A stretch of 64,000 nucleotides of DNA from Paracoccaceae bacterium (lineage in GTDB: Bacteria; Pseudomonadota; Alphaproteobacteria; Rhodobacterales; Rhodobacteraceae), in contig JANSYL010000003.1 of assembly GCA_024742455.1 (NCBI GenBank), positions 210,440-274,439 on the forward strand. The letters run 5' to 3'. Position 1 is the stretch's first letter. Every line of letters starts with the position of its first letter. Both the position numbers and the translations under genes were made by a program. The notes under the pieces are model-generated. The model worked only from the letters and a program-made list of their open reading frames with translations, did no database searches and was not told the origin of the DNA. This document shows positions 1 through 8,382 of this stretch, in pieces.

Positions 1-1101
1 TGCATCGATCCGCGCCAGTATGAGCGCGACGAGTTGGAAAAGATCACCCGGCGTTTTGCCTATGAACTGATCAAGCGCGACCTGATCAACCCGAGCCAGA
101 ACGTGCCCGCCCCCGACATGGGCACCGGTGAGCGTGAGATGGCGGTCATCGCCGATCAATATGCCCGGATGAACACCACCGATATCAACGCGCGCGCCTG
201 CGTGACCGGCAAGCCGCCGCATGCCGGTGGCATCCAGGGCCGGGTCGAGGCGACGGGCCGCGGCGTGCAATACGCGCTGCAGGAATTTTTTCGCCACCCC
301 GAGGATATGGCGAAGGCGGGGTTTTCCACCGGTCTCGACGGCAAGCGGGTGATCGTTCAGGGGTTGGGCAATGTGGGGTATCACGCGGCCCTGTTCCTGA
401 GCCAGGAAGACGGCTGCCGGATCACTCATGTGATCGAACGCGACGGCGCCATCGAGGACCCCGAGGGCCTCGACATCGCGGCGTTGAAGGACTGGATCGA
501 CCGGCATGGCGGCGTCAAGGATTGCCCCTTCGGCACCTACCATCCCGACGGGCTGCGCGTGCTGGAGGCCGAATGCGACATCCTGATCCCGGCGGCGATC
601 GAGGGTGTCATCAACATGCACAATGCCAATGCAATCCAGGCCCCCCTGATCATCGAGGCTGCGAACGGCCCGGTGACGGCGGGGGCCGATGACATCCTGC
701 GCCAGAAGGGCACCGTCATCATCCCCGACCTCTACGCCAATGCGGGCGGGGTGACGGTCAGCTATTTCGAATGGGTGAAGAACCTCAGCCATATCCGGTT
801 CGGGCGGATGCAGCGCCGGCAGGAGGAATCGCGCCACAAGTTGCTGGTGGATGAATTGGAACGGCTGTCGAGGGATTCAGGCGTGGGCTGGACCCTGTCG
901 CCCGATTTCAAGGACCGCTACCTGCGCGGTGCGGGAGAGCTGGAGCTGGTCCGCTCCGGTCTCGACGATACGATGCGCGCGGCTTACCAGTCGATGCGCG
1001 AGGTCTGGTGGGGCCGGGACGGCGTCACCGACCTGCGCACGGCGGCCTTTCTGGTCAGCATCGAACGGGTTGCGGCGAGCTACGAGGCCAAGGGCATCTG
1101 A
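1..1101 (+). CDS. Glu/Leu/Phe/Val dehydrogenase, 5' end outside window
   Basis: Oxidative deamination of an amino acid, most likely glutamate, to its 2-oxo acid with NAD(P)+. The reading frame is open from base 1, so the gene starts upstream; 366 codons are visible. The substrate-site block KPPHAGGIQGR is followed by the Rossmann motif GLGNVG at about visible residues 121-126, then the ANGPVT and YANAGGV blocks typical of the family. With the missing N-terminus the protein would have the usual length of the family. It meets the next gene tail to tail with no spacer. Glutamate rather than leucine is inferred; a clear leucine-dehydrogenase relative lies at 10937. Confidence 0.9.
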   Translation, partial: CIDPRQYERDELEKITRRFAYELIKRDLINPSQNVPAPDMGTGEREMAVIADQYARMNTTDINARACVTGKPPHAGGIQGRVEATGRGVQYALQEFFRHPEDMAKAGFSTGLDGKRVIVQGLGNVGYHAALFLSQEDGCRITHVIERDGAIEDPEGLDIAALKDWIDRHGGVKDCPFGTYHPDGLRVLEAECDILIPAAIEGVINMHNANAIQAPLIIEAANGPVTAGADDILRQKGTVIIPDLYANAGGVTVSYFEWVKNLSHIRFGRMQRRQEESRHKLLVDELERLSRDSGVGWTLSPDFKDRYLRGAGELELVRSGLDDTMRAAYQSMREVWWGRDGVTDLRTAAFLVSIERVAASYEAKGI

Positions 1102-1608
1102 TCAGAAGGTTTTGCCATCGCGTTCGGCCATCAGCACCATGATCAGGTCGGCCACCGATTTGGCCTGCGCGCCGGAGGTGACCCCGCCCACCATCACCCG
1201 CCGCCGGGCCCGCCACCACAGGCCCGGCGCATAAACGCGGCCCGCAGGGTCCGGTTCCTTCAGCCGAACCAGGAACCCGGTCGCGGGCTTGAAGGCGAAA
1301 AACCCGCGGTCGACGGAATCGACATTGTCGATCCGGAACAAGCTGCGCCCGCCTTCTTCCTTCAACTCCTTGCGGGTCAGGATCAGCGGGATCGCGCTGG
1401 CCTGCCACATCGCCACGGCCAGCCACAGCGCCGCCAGCCCGAACACGATCTGCATCACCAGATAGGCCAGGTCGCGCGGCGGGGCGACGGCGACAAGGTA
1501 GAGCAGGATCACCCCGAGCAGCCCGGCCATCGCGACGCCCACGCCCCGGCGCACCGGGTTCGGATCGATGCGCCCGATCTCGTCATCATCCCTGATTTTC
1601 CTGGCCAT
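1102..1608 (-). CDS. hypothetical two-helix membrane protein
   Basis: 168 aa. A charged N-terminus is followed by two hydrophobic segments at about residues 22-42 and 48-68, then a roughly 95-residue soluble domain rich in beta-prone residues, a layout that resembles small PH-like membrane-anchored proteins. I do not recognise the family and propose no function. Its stop codon directly abuts the stop of the rightward dehydrogenase gene. It lies 63 bp downstream of the oxidoreductase gene on the same strand and may be co-transcribed with it. Confidence 0.75.
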   Translation of the reverse strand: MARKIRDDDEIGRIDPNPVRRGVGVAMAGLLGVILLYLVAVAPPRDLAYLVMQIVFGLAALWLAVAMWQASAIPLILTRKELKEEGGRSLFRIDNVDSVDRGFFAFKPATGFLVRLKEPDPAGRVYAPGLWWRARRRVMVGGVTSGAQAKSVADLIMVLMAERDGKTF

Positions 1609-1671
1609 TCCGCGCCGGTTCCCTTGCGTCCTGCGCGCGGTGATACTGCGTCCTTGCCCGCTTGGCGAGGG

Positions 1672-2625
1672 TCAGCGCGCGACGCGCACCTCGGCCCCCG
1701 CCGCCTCGGGTTCGTCATCGACCATTTCTGCAGGAAAACCCGGTGCGCGGATGTCGAGGCCGGTGGCCTCCTCAAGTCGCCGGATGATGTTGGGAGACAA
1801 TTCCCGTTCCCCGAACCGCGCGATACCATCCGCGAAGATTTGGATCAGAAGGGGGTTGAGGTCCAGCGGCACGCCCGCCCGGTCGGCCACGTCCTGGAAC
1901 AGGCCGATATCCTTGGCCACGAGGTCCATCGTGAAACTGATGTCGCGCGACCCGTTCAGGATCACCTGGCTTTCGGTTTCATGCACGAAGGAGGTGCCGG
2001 ACGAGATCCGGATCGCCTCATAGGCCGTGCCGAGGTCCATGCCGGCCGCCTTGGCGACCGTCAGCGCTTCGGCGCAGCTGACCAGATTGGCGGTGGCGAG
2101 GTAATTGGTGATCACCTTCAGCACGCTTGCCGAGCCCACCGGGCCGGTGTGCAGAACGCGTCGGCCCATGGTGGTCAGCAGCGGCAGGATGCGGTCGAAC
2201 ACCGCCCGCTCGCAGCCCGCGAAGATAGAGATATTGCCGGTCGCGGCGCGGTGGCAGCCGCCGGACACCGGGCAATCCACCGCCTGCCCACCCGCAGCCT
2301 CGACCAGAGCGGCCAGCCGCTGCACCTCTGCCGCGTCGGTCGTGCTCATCTCCAGCCAGATCTTGCCGGGGGTCATGCCCTGCAGCAAGCCGTCGGGCCC
2401 CTCGACGATCGCGGCGGAGATATCAGGGCGCGGCAGGCAGGTGATGACCACGTCGCAGGCCGCCATCATGTCCGCCGGGCTGTCGGCTGTGGCCGCGCCC
2501 CGGTTGGTGAATTCCGCCACCTTCGCGGCGTCCAGGTCCCGGACCATGATATCGGCGCCGTTCCTCAGCAACGTGCCCGCAAGCTTGCCGCCGACATTGC
2601 CCAACCCGATGAAGCCAACCTTCAT
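1672..2625 (-). CDS. NAD(P)-dependent oxidoreductase, 3-hydroxyisobutyrate dehydrogenase family
   Basis: 317 aa, the usual length for beta-hydroxyacid dehydrogenases. The N-terminal Rossmann motif GFIGLGNVG sits at residues 4-12. The substrate motif DCPVSGG and the catalytic-lysine region LKVITNYL follow in family order. The ATG at 2625 is chosen because GGAGG lies six bases upstream of it; upstream in-frame ATGs lack such a site. The substrate is uncertain: 3-hydroxyisobutyrate, glyoxylate/tartronate semialdehyde or a related acid. It is divergent from the hydrolase gene at 2775. Confidence 0.88.
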   Translation of the reverse strand: MKVGFIGLGNVGGKLAGTLLRNGADIMVRDLDAAKVAEFTNRGAATADSPADMMAACDVVITCLPRPDISAAIVEGPDGLLQGMTPGKIWLEMSTTDAAEVQRLAALVEAAGGQAVDCPVSGGCHRAATGNISIFAGCERAVFDRILPLLTTMGRRVLHTGPVGSASVLKVITNYLATANLVSCAEALTVAKAAGMDLGTAYEAIRISSGTSFVHETESQVILNGSRDISFTMDLVAKDIGLFQDVADRAGVPLDLNPLLIQIFADGIARFGERELSPNIIRRLEEATGLDIRAPGFPAEMVDDEPEAAGAEVRVAR

Positions 2626-2774
2626 GCGCATCCTCCGTTTTATGACCATGATGCGCGGCGTCCTGCCCCGGTCGCGCCCAAAACCGACCTTTGCGACACT
2701 GCGCGGACCCTTTGCCTGTGACAGGCCCTGGCACGGGCTGGTCTGAACGGGGCGGGGCGTGTAAGCCGCGCGCC

Positions 2775-3539
2775 ATGCTGAACACGATTTCTCATGGCGA
2801 TGACGCCAGCCTGCCCCCGGTCCTGATCGCGCATGGCCTGTTCGGGTCGGCGCGGAACTGGAACGTCATCGCAAAACGCCTGTCCCGGACGCGCCGGGTG
2901 CTGGCCGTGGACATGCGCAACCACGGCGACAGCCCGTGGTTCGACAGCCACGGCTATGCCGATATGGCGGGCGACCTGGCCCGGGTGATCGCCGCCCATG
3001 GCGGAGTGGCCGACGTGGTCGGTCATTCGATGGGCGGCAAGGCGGCGATGGTGCTGGCGCTGACCCATCCCGAAAAGGTGCGTCGCCTGATCGTGGCCGA
3101 CATCGCGCCGGTTGCCTACAGCCATACCCAGGCGCATCTGATCGACGCGATGGAGGGGGTGGACCTGTCGGCGATCACGACGCGGCGCGATGCCGATGCG
3201 GCGCTGGCGGCAACGGTGGATGATGCGGGCACCCGCGCCTTCCTGCTGCAATCGCTCGACGTCGCGGAACGGCGGTGGCGGTTGAACCTGGGGGTTCTGC
3301 GCCGGGACATGGCGGCGATCATCGGGTTCCCGCAGGTCGGGGGCCACGCCGATGTCCGGGCGCTTTTTCTGTCCGGTGCCGCCTCCGATTACGTCCTGCC
3401 CGCGCACCGCTCTGCCATCAAGGCGCTGTTTCCCGCCGCGCGTTTCGCAAAGATCCCCGGGGCGGGCCATTGGCTGCATGCCGATCAGCCCCGCGCCTTC
3501 GAGGCGACGGTGGCCGCGTTTCTGGGAACCGAAGGCTAG
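2775..3539 (+). CDS. alpha/beta hydrolase (YbfF-like esterase)
   Basis: 254 aa cytoplasmic hydrolase of the alpha/beta fold. The oxyanion motif HGLFGS is at residues 20-25, the nucleophile elbow GHSMGG has Ser85, an aspartate follows in LSGAASDY, and the catalytic histidine is in GAGHWLH near the C-terminus. Order and length match the YbfF esterases. The ATG at 2775 gives the expected short N-terminus. Its natural substrate cannot be read from sequence. A strong hairpin terminator lies 134 bp after the stop, so either this transcript or a separate short RNA ends there. Confidence 0.88.
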   Translation: MLNTISHGDDASLPPVLIAHGLFGSARNWNVIAKRLSRTRRVLAVDMRNHGDSPWFDSHGYADMAGDLARVIAAHGGVADVVGHSMGGKAAMVLALTHPEKVRRLIVADIAPVAYSHTQAHLIDAMEGVDLSAITTRRDADAALAATVDDAGTRAFLLQSLDVAERRWRLNLGVLRRDMAAIIGFPQVGGHADVRALFLSGAASDYVLPAHRSAIKALFPAARFAKIPGAGHWLHADQPRAFEATVAAFLGTEG

Positions 3540-3672
3540 CGGCATGTGCCTTTGCGCCACGTGACGAACCCACGATGTGGGGCGCAGCACAATATGATGT
3601 TGCGCATCCCGAATTTGCCCAATACAAACATATCCACAGGTGCATGGACGCGGTAGCATCGCTGACGGGGAT

Positions 3673-3711
3673 GGGGCTTTGCGGATGACGCAAAGCCCCG
3701 TTTCTTTTTTT
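3673..3711 (+). terminator. strong intrinsic terminator
   Basis: A perfect 11-bp stem, GGGGCTTTGCG (3673-3683) with CGCAAAGCCCC (3689-3699), has a five-base loop and is followed by a T-rich tract (3701-3711). It is the textbook form for rightward transcripts. It could end the hydrolase mRNA or a short RNA starting in the 3540-3640 spacer. Confidence 0.9.
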
Positions 3712-4460
3712 GCTGCGCTGCAGAAACCGCCCACCAGGAGAGGAAAAAGGCGTCAGGTGCGCAGACGCGGTCCGTGCATCATGTCCGGGTGGACACAATC
3801 CTGACGCCTTCCCCCGAGCCTTGCGACCTGACGGTCACCCGGCCCGGAACATGCGGGAACCCCGGGGGGTCCCACACCCCGCGACACCGGCCCGAAAGCC
3901 GACCATCCCGGGTTTGCCGACCGCCGGGACAGGCCCGGTTGCCGACAGCCGGACCCCGGCCCGAAGACCCTGCGTCCGACCGGTGCGGACAAGGCCGAAA
4001 CCCCGCCACACCCTGACCCTGCCGCGCCGAAACGTGACCGGCCAGTTGCGCCATCCCCCTTGAAAACAAGGCCGATGATGCGCAGCCCCACCCATCTGAT
4101 GCCGGCCCGCCCGATCACGCCAGAGGCGCGGTTCGGTCAGACCTGCCAGGCCGGAACCCCGATAGCCGTGCCGTCCGGGCGCGTGACCCGTCAGGCCCGG
4201 CCCGTCGATCCCGAGGGCCAGTTCTGCCCTGCCCCGGTTGCCCGGAAGCAGTAAGGAAACTGTCACAAACGCCCCGCCGGGCTGGCAAGAAAATAGCACC
4301 GCAGCATCCGCATTTCCTGTGGAGGAAATCGTGGATGGCCCTGTTGGAAACCGCTTGGCGGCGCGGATTTCACACGCGGGTGCAAGCACTTGAAACCGGC
4401 ACGCCGGAGGGCACGCCCGAGGGGTGTTTTTCTGCACCTGCAAAGGCAAAAACCGCACGT
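3712..4460. other. about 750 bp without a supportable gene
   Basis: The stretch is very GC-rich up to about 4250 and is open in several frames at once, which is expected from base composition; the translations are Gly/Arg/Pro-rich without domain or codon signature. Besides the inverted repeat at 3747-3810 it has a small hairpin, ATTTCCT/AGGAAAT, at 4312-4329 in a more AT-rich patch (4255-4330) that could hold a promoter. I see no tRNA and no mobile-element end. Confidence 0.6.
3747..3810. repeat. 11-bp inverted repeat enclosing 42 bp
   Basis: AAGGCGTCAGG at 3747-3757 is matched perfectly by CCTGACGCCTT at 3800-3810. The interior contains a smaller pairing, GTCC against GGAC. The element sits just after the terminator at 3673-3711 and could form a cruciform or an RNA stem. 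No gene overlaps it convincingly. Confidence 0.6.
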
Positions 4461-4501
4461 CACACCCCGTACACAGCCCGTACACACCCCGTGCAGACGC
4501 G
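4461..4501 (+). repeat. triple 11-bp repeat, copy 1
   Basis: Three consecutive 11-bp units (CACACCCCGTA, CACAGCCCGTA, CACACCCCGTG) are followed by CAGACGCG and preceded by GT. The same arrangement recurs at 49100-49140 and 63510-63550. This copy is 125 bp ahead of the gene at 4626. The 11-bp period is close to one helical turn, so equivalent bases face the same side of the DNA. Confidence 0.85.
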
Positions 4502-4536
4502 ACTCAGGCGGCGGATCGGGCCGCCCGTCCGGCGGA

Positions 4537-4585
4537 TTGACCGGGATCAAGCGGCGCCCCCGCCGCCCGTGCTATTGTAACGGAA
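4537..4585 (+). promoter_or_regulatory. FNR-type site with class II promoter geometry
   Basis: TTGACCGGGATCAA (4537-4550) matches the FNR/FnrL consensus TTGAT-N4-ATCAA except for one base. After 22 bp comes TATTGT (4573-4578), a plausible -10 hexamer, which places the site at about -41.5 from a start near 4585. It faces the gene at 4626. Oxygen-responsive activation is inferred from motif and spacing. Confidence 0.6.
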
Positions 4586-4625
4586 TTATGACACGCGGCC
4601 CGACGGGGCCGGAAAGGGGGACGTC

Positions 4626-4898
4626 ATGATCACGCTCGACGACATGGAGGACATGTGCAGCCTGACGCGGGAGGAGATCGCCCAGATCGCCGCCCATGAC
4701 CACGTCACCGAGGCGGTGGCGGTGGCCGGGATCGAACGGCTGATGCATGAACATGGCGGGCCGCATGAGGTGGAGAACCGGATCTGCGACGACATCCGCG
4801 CCGCGCTGCACGCCCATGACCTGGACGAGGCGCGGCGCCTGTTCGCGCTGCTGCGCGGGTTCCTGGCCGCGCACCCGGAGGCGGTCCGCGGCGGCTGA
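4626..4898 (+). CDS. small acidic hypothetical protein
   Basis: 90 aa, soluble, predicted all-helical and His/Glu-rich; no signal peptide or membrane segment. A GGAAAGGGGG stretch just upstream of the ATG supports the start. I do not recognise a family and assign no function. The FNR-type promoter 75 bp upstream suggests low-oxygen expression. The neighbouring leftward gene at 5107 has a site of the same kind, hinting at a shared physiological role. Confidence 0.8.
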   Translation: MITLDDMEDMCSLTREEIAQIAAHDHVTEAVAVAGIERLMHEHGGPHEVENRICDDIRAALHAHDLDEARRLFALLRGFLAAHPEAVRGG

Positions 4899-4918
4899 AC
4901 CGCGCGCCGCGCGGACGG

Positions 4919-5107
4919 TCAGCGCAGGTTGCGGATCTGGTTCGTGGCCCAGATGGCGACCGGAATACCGATCAGCGCGCCCGCCCCGGCGGCGGCAACG
5001 ATGGGCTGCCAGCCATCCATCCCGGCGGCCAGAACGGCGGTGATCGCCGCACCGGCCAGCGCGGTGGAGGCCATGACATAGATGAGAAGCGGAAGACCGA
5101 GACGCAT
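4919..5107 (-). CDS. small two-helix membrane protein
   Basis: 62 aa with two hydrophobic helices at about residues 5-27 and 34-53 and a short basic tail. Similar short proteins are common in Rhodobacterales and are often mislabelled CTP synthetase; no enzyme domain is present. It converges with the 4626 gene across a 20-bp gap. A start codon at 5107 follows a short GC-rich leader that carries the FNR-like site at 5170-5183. Confidence 0.75.
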   Translation of the reverse strand: MRLGLPLLIYVMASTALAGAAITAVLAAGMDGWQPIVAAAGAGALIGIPVAIWATNQIRNLR

Positions 5108-5142
5108 GGGGAAACCCTCGTGTGGTGGTTGTGCGGGAGGGG

Positions 5143-5183
5143 GTCTAGCGCGCGGCGGGGGAGGGGGCGTTGATTTGGGTCAA
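5143..5183 (-). promoter_or_regulatory. FNR-type site upstream of the 62-aa membrane protein
   Basis: Read on the minus strand, TTGACCCAAATCAA (5183-5170) is an FNR-like palindrome. A further 22 bp on is TAGACC, a weak -10. The 22-bp spacing equals that of the promoter at 4537-4585, which makes chance less likely. No experimental support. Confidence 0.5.
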
Positions 5184-5201
5184 GGTGGGGGAGGGGTGAT
5201 C

Positions 5202-5260
5202 AGGATTGAGCAGATGGGGCAAGCATCTGGAATCGTTCGGGAAAGCGGACCCTGTTAGGG
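5202..5260 (+). repeat. ATTGAGCA-type intergenic repeat, copy 1
   Basis: This spacer segment shares the block GGATTGAGCA, a TGG..CAA core, AATCG, a CGG block and CTTGTT/CCTGTT with 25379-25435, in the same order and spacing. Overall similarity is moderate. The rest of 5108-5520 holds the FNR site and a REP element and no gene. Confidence 0.5.
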
Positions 5261-5442
5261 ATTGGGCAAGAGTTTCAGGCCGGGGAGGCGCCGGTCCTGT
5301 CCGTGACGCGGGGCGGTTCGGGGCGTCTGCGATAGGGCTGGCGGACGCGGGTGACGCCCGGGTTGGTGGGGCGGAGGGGGGATGGGCCGTTGGCGTCCCC
5401 GCATTGGGATGGGCGGTATGTGGCGGGGATGGGGTTGGGGTT

Positions 5443-5514
5443 GTAGGGTGGGGTTTTACCCCACCGATGGTGCGCGTGGCGGGCCGGGGATGGTGGGGTG
5501 GAACATCACCCTAC
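5443..5514. repeat. REP-like palindrome pair
   Basis: GTAGGGTGGGG opens the element, with the stem GGTGGGG/CCCCACC at 5447-5465; it closes with CACCCTAC at 5514. The same bracket, GTAGGG...CCCTAC, appears at 31323-31376 and 50788-50982. It ends six bases from the stop codon of the leftward gene at 5521. Confidence 0.75.
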
Positions 5515-5520
5515 GGATTT

Positions 5521-6414
5521 CTAGTCCTGTTCTGTTAACCCAACACGAGGTGCAAGCGCTTCGAATATGGACAAATACAAATACTGGAACCGCATGAGGT
5601 CATCCGTGACTGTCGTGATTAGAGGCATTACTGTGCTGGTATCAATGAAGCTGATAACTGCAGAGAAGCGACCAAGTGCTTTCTGCTCTGCTCTGTAGGC
5701 ATCAACATCATCAAAGCGTTGATTCTTCATGGCGTCCCAGATTTTCTCTTCTAGTTCGTGAAATCTTTGAGTCTCCGCTTCACTCATCACGGAAGGCGGA
5801 ACATATGGTGGAACTCGATGAACAAATCTGTTTCGAAGGTCGTCTTTGATCCGGAAAAACCACGCGTCATTTTCCTCAAACAACTCCTCAATACTATCAA
5901 ATCCAATCTTTTTTCGGAAGTTCTTTTGAAGGATGTCAGCGTTCCGTTCCGCTAGTCCAAGTGAAGCATCTGATAACCGAACCAGCGAGATAGCTATGGC
6001 ATCCAGCGCGCCGACCATGTGAACATAAAATAGGAGCAGGCAATCGCTTACCTCTCGCACCTCCTCTTGGTTCAATGGTTCGGTTCGATCATGAGACACG
6101 ATATGGGAAAAAGTAGCGGCAGTTCTGAAAAGGGACGAAATCCGACGGCCGGCACCAAACTGCAGGATTTGATGAATCTCTTGATGTTCGACTAGGTTGA
6201 TCGAATATGAAATTGATGTGAAGAAGTCTTGAAGGGCTGACAAATAGTTGTCGAATTGGATTTGAGCTTTGCGGCGGTCAGGCTCTTCGAACTCGTACCT
6301 GAAAAATTCCCAAAGGTTGTTCCTTTCAAGGTTTTCCCAAAGCAGTTCTTTCGCGCTATACCTTGCGGCAGCCCTCCGGTTCTCAGCGAGCCTTATACGT
6401 TCGTATCGGTCCAT
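5521..6414 (-). CDS. putative HEPN-like protein, lower-GC accessory gene
   Basis: 297 aa, predicted almost entirely helical. RNRFVH at residues 194-199 fits the R-X4-H motif of HEPN ribonucleases and toxins, and is preceded by a helix with the pattern GALDAIAIS. Base composition is visibly lower in GC than all neighbours, with many A/T-ending codons, which suggests horizontal acquisition. It sits 64 bp downstream of lepA on the same strand. The ATG at 6414 is preferred; an in-frame TTG at 6447 would add 11 residues. I recognise no named family beyond the motif. A role as a lone defence or toxin RNase is inference; no partner gene is adjacent. Confidence 0.7.
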   Translation of the reverse strand: MDRYERIRLAENRRAAARYSAKELLWENLERNNLWEFFRYEFEEPDRRKAQIQFDNYLSALQDFFTSISYSINLVEHQEIHQILQFGAGRRISSLFRTAATFSHIVSHDRTEPLNQEEVREVSDCLLLFYVHMVGALDAIAISLVRLSDASLGLAERNADILQKNFRKKIGFDSIEELFEENDAWFFRIKDDLRNRFVHRVPPYVPPSVMSEAETQRFHELEEKIWDAMKNQRFDDVDAYRAEQKALGRFSAVISFIDTSTVMPLITTVTDDLMRFQYLYLSIFEALAPRVGLTEQD

Positions 6415-6478
6415 AAATCTCAGGATTCCTACCTTGGCCGATTGCAATGCCTAGCTTTGGTAGTTTTCAGCGCCCAGC

Positions 6479-8278
6479 TTACCCATCCATCTTGAGCGCT
6501 GAGATGAACGCGCTCTGGGGAATTTCGACCTTCCCGAACTGGCGCATCTTCTTCTTCCCGGCCTTCTGCTTTTCCAGCAGCTTCCGCTTTCGCGTCGCGT
6601 CGCCGCCGTAGCATTTGGCCGTCACGTCCTTGCGGAGCGCCGCCAGTGTCTCGCGCGCGATGATGCGGCCGCCGATGGCCGCCTGGATCGGGATTTTGAA
6701 CATGTGGCGGGGGATCAGTTCCTTGAGCTTTTCGCACATGGCGCGGCCGCGTGCCTCGGCCCGGTCGCGGTGGACCATGGTGGACAGGGCATCGACGGGT
6801 TCGTCATTGACGAGGATCTGCATCTTGACGAGGTGGTCCTGCCGGTAGCCGATCATCTGATAGTCGAAGCTGGCATAGCCCTTGGTCACCGATTTCAGCC
6901 GGTCGTAGAAATCGAACACCACCTCGTTCAGGGGCAGGTCATAGACCACCATAGCGCGGGACCCGGCATAGGTCAGGTCAAGCTGGATGCCGCGCCGGTC
7001 CTGGCAGAGTTTCAGGACGTCGCCGAGGTATTCGTCGGGCACCAGGATCGTGGCCTTGATGCGCGGTTCCTCAAGATGGTCGACATGGGTGAGGTCGGGC
7101 ATGTCGGCGGGGTTGTGAAGCTCGATCATGGACCCGTCGCGCATGTAGATGTGGTAGATCACGGAAGGCGCGGTGGTGATCAGGTCGATATCGTATTCGC
7201 GTTCGAGACGGTCGCGGATGACCTCGAGATGCAGAAGCCCGAGAAAGCCGCAGCGGAAGCCGAAGCCGAGCGCGGCGGAGGTTTCCATTTCGGACGTGAA
7301 GGAGGCGTCGTTGAGCGCCAGTTTCTCGATCGCGTCGCGCATGTCTTCGAAATCGTTCGCGTCGACCGGGAAGAGGCCGCAGAACACCACCGGCTGCGAG
7401 GGTTTGAAGCCCGGCAGGGGGGTGGCGGTCGGTTTCTTCTCATGGGTGATCGTGTCGCCCACGCGGGTGTCGCGGACCTGCTTGATGGAAGCGGTGAGAA
7501 AGCCCATTTCGCCGGGGCCCAGTTCGGCGATGTCCTTCATCTTGGGGGTGAAGACGCCCAGCCGGTCGATGCCGTAGGTGCCGCCCGTCTTCATCATGCG
7601 GATCCTGTCGCCCTTCCTGATCACCCCGTCGATGACGCGGATCAGGACGACGACGCCGAGATAGGGGTCGTAATAGCTGTCGACCAGCATGGCCTTGAGG
7701 GGGGCGTCGCGGTCGCCCTTGGGGGCAGGCAGGCGGGTGACGATGGCCTCGAGCACGTCGGGGATGCCGAGGCCGGTCTTGGCCGAGATCTCGACCGCGT
7801 CCGAGGCGTCGATGCCGATCACGTCCTCGATCTGTTCGCGCACCCGTGCCGGTTCGGCGGCGGGCAGGTCGATCTTGTTGAGGACGGGGACGATTTCATG
7901 GTCGGCATCGATGGCCTGGTAGACATTGGCCAGCGTTTGCGCCTCGACCCCCTGGGAGGCGTCGACGACCAGAAGCGAGCCTTCGACGGCCTGCATGGAC
8001 CGGCTGACCTCATAGGCGAAATCGACATGGCCGGGGGTGTCGATGAGGTTGAGGATATAGGTATGGCCGTCGCGGGCGGGGTATTCGATGCGGACCGTGT
8101 TGGCCTTGATGGTGATCCCCCGCTCCCGCTCGATATCCATCGCGTCGAGGATCTGGTCCTGCATGTCGCGTTCGGCCACGGTGCCGGTCAGCTGGATCAG
8201 CCGGTCGGCCAGCGTGGATTTCCCATGGTCGATATGGGCCACGATGGAGAAATTGCGGATGCGGGACAGCTCGGTCAT
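6479..8278 (-). CDS. lepA: elongation factor 4 (LepA)
   Basis: 599 aa, the same length as E. coli LepA. This ribosome-bound translational GTPase back-translocates or remodels stalled ribosomes. The G1 motif AHIDHGKST, the switch II motif DTPGHVDF and the NKID motif appear in order in the first 140 residues. The C-terminal LepA-specific domain ends in the basic [17 protein letters not shown] tail region. The start ATG at 8278 gives the conserved [10 protein letters not shown]-terminus. It probably shares a transcript with the HEPN-like gene by read-through. Confidence 0.97.
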   Translation of the reverse strand: MTELSRIRNFSIVAHIDHGKSTLADRLIQLTGTVAERDMQDQILDAMDIERERGITIKANTVRIEYPARDGHTYILNLIDTPGHVDFAYEVSRSMQAVEGSLLVVDASQGVEAQTLANVYQAIDADHEIVPVLNKIDLPAAEPARVREQIEDVIGIDASDAVEISAKTGLGIPDVLEAIVTRLPAPKGDRDAPLKAMLVDSYYDPYLGVVVLIRVIDGVIRKGDRIRMMKTGGTYGIDRLGVFTPKMKDIAELGPGEMGFLTASIKQVRDTRVGDTITHEKKPTATPLPGFKPSQPVVFCGLFPVDANDFEDMRDAIEKLALNDASFTSEMETSAALGFGFRCGFLGLLHLEVIRDRLEREYDIDLITTAPSVIYHIYMRDGSMIELHNPADMPDLTHVDHLEEPRIKATILVPDEYLGDVLKLCQDRRGIQLDLTYAGSRAMVVYDLPLNEVVFDFYDRLKSVTKGYASFDYQMIGYRQDHLVKMQILVNDEPVDALSTMVHRDRAEARGRAMCEKLKELIPRHMFKIPIQAAIGGRIIARETLAALRKDVTAKCYGGDATRKRKLLEKQKAGKKKMRQFGKVEIPQSAFISALKMDG

Positions 8279-8382
8279 TCGGCGCTCATCATCTTGTCGT
8301 TGCAAGCGATGTAGCGGAGGGGCGGGGGGTAGGAAAGGCTTTCCAGCCCTCGGGCGGCTCGCTAGCGTTTCGGCGGGGATGA

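Noticed and set aside
3835..4485. 216-codon minus-strand frame in the 3.7-4.5 kb spacer
   Set aside because: Gly/Arg/Pro-rich, several other frames are open at the same place, no start signal; treated as non-coding.
6704..8314. 536-codon plus-strand frame over lepA
   Set aside because: Antisense to a fully conserved LepA; protein is His/Asp/Val-rich low-information sequence.
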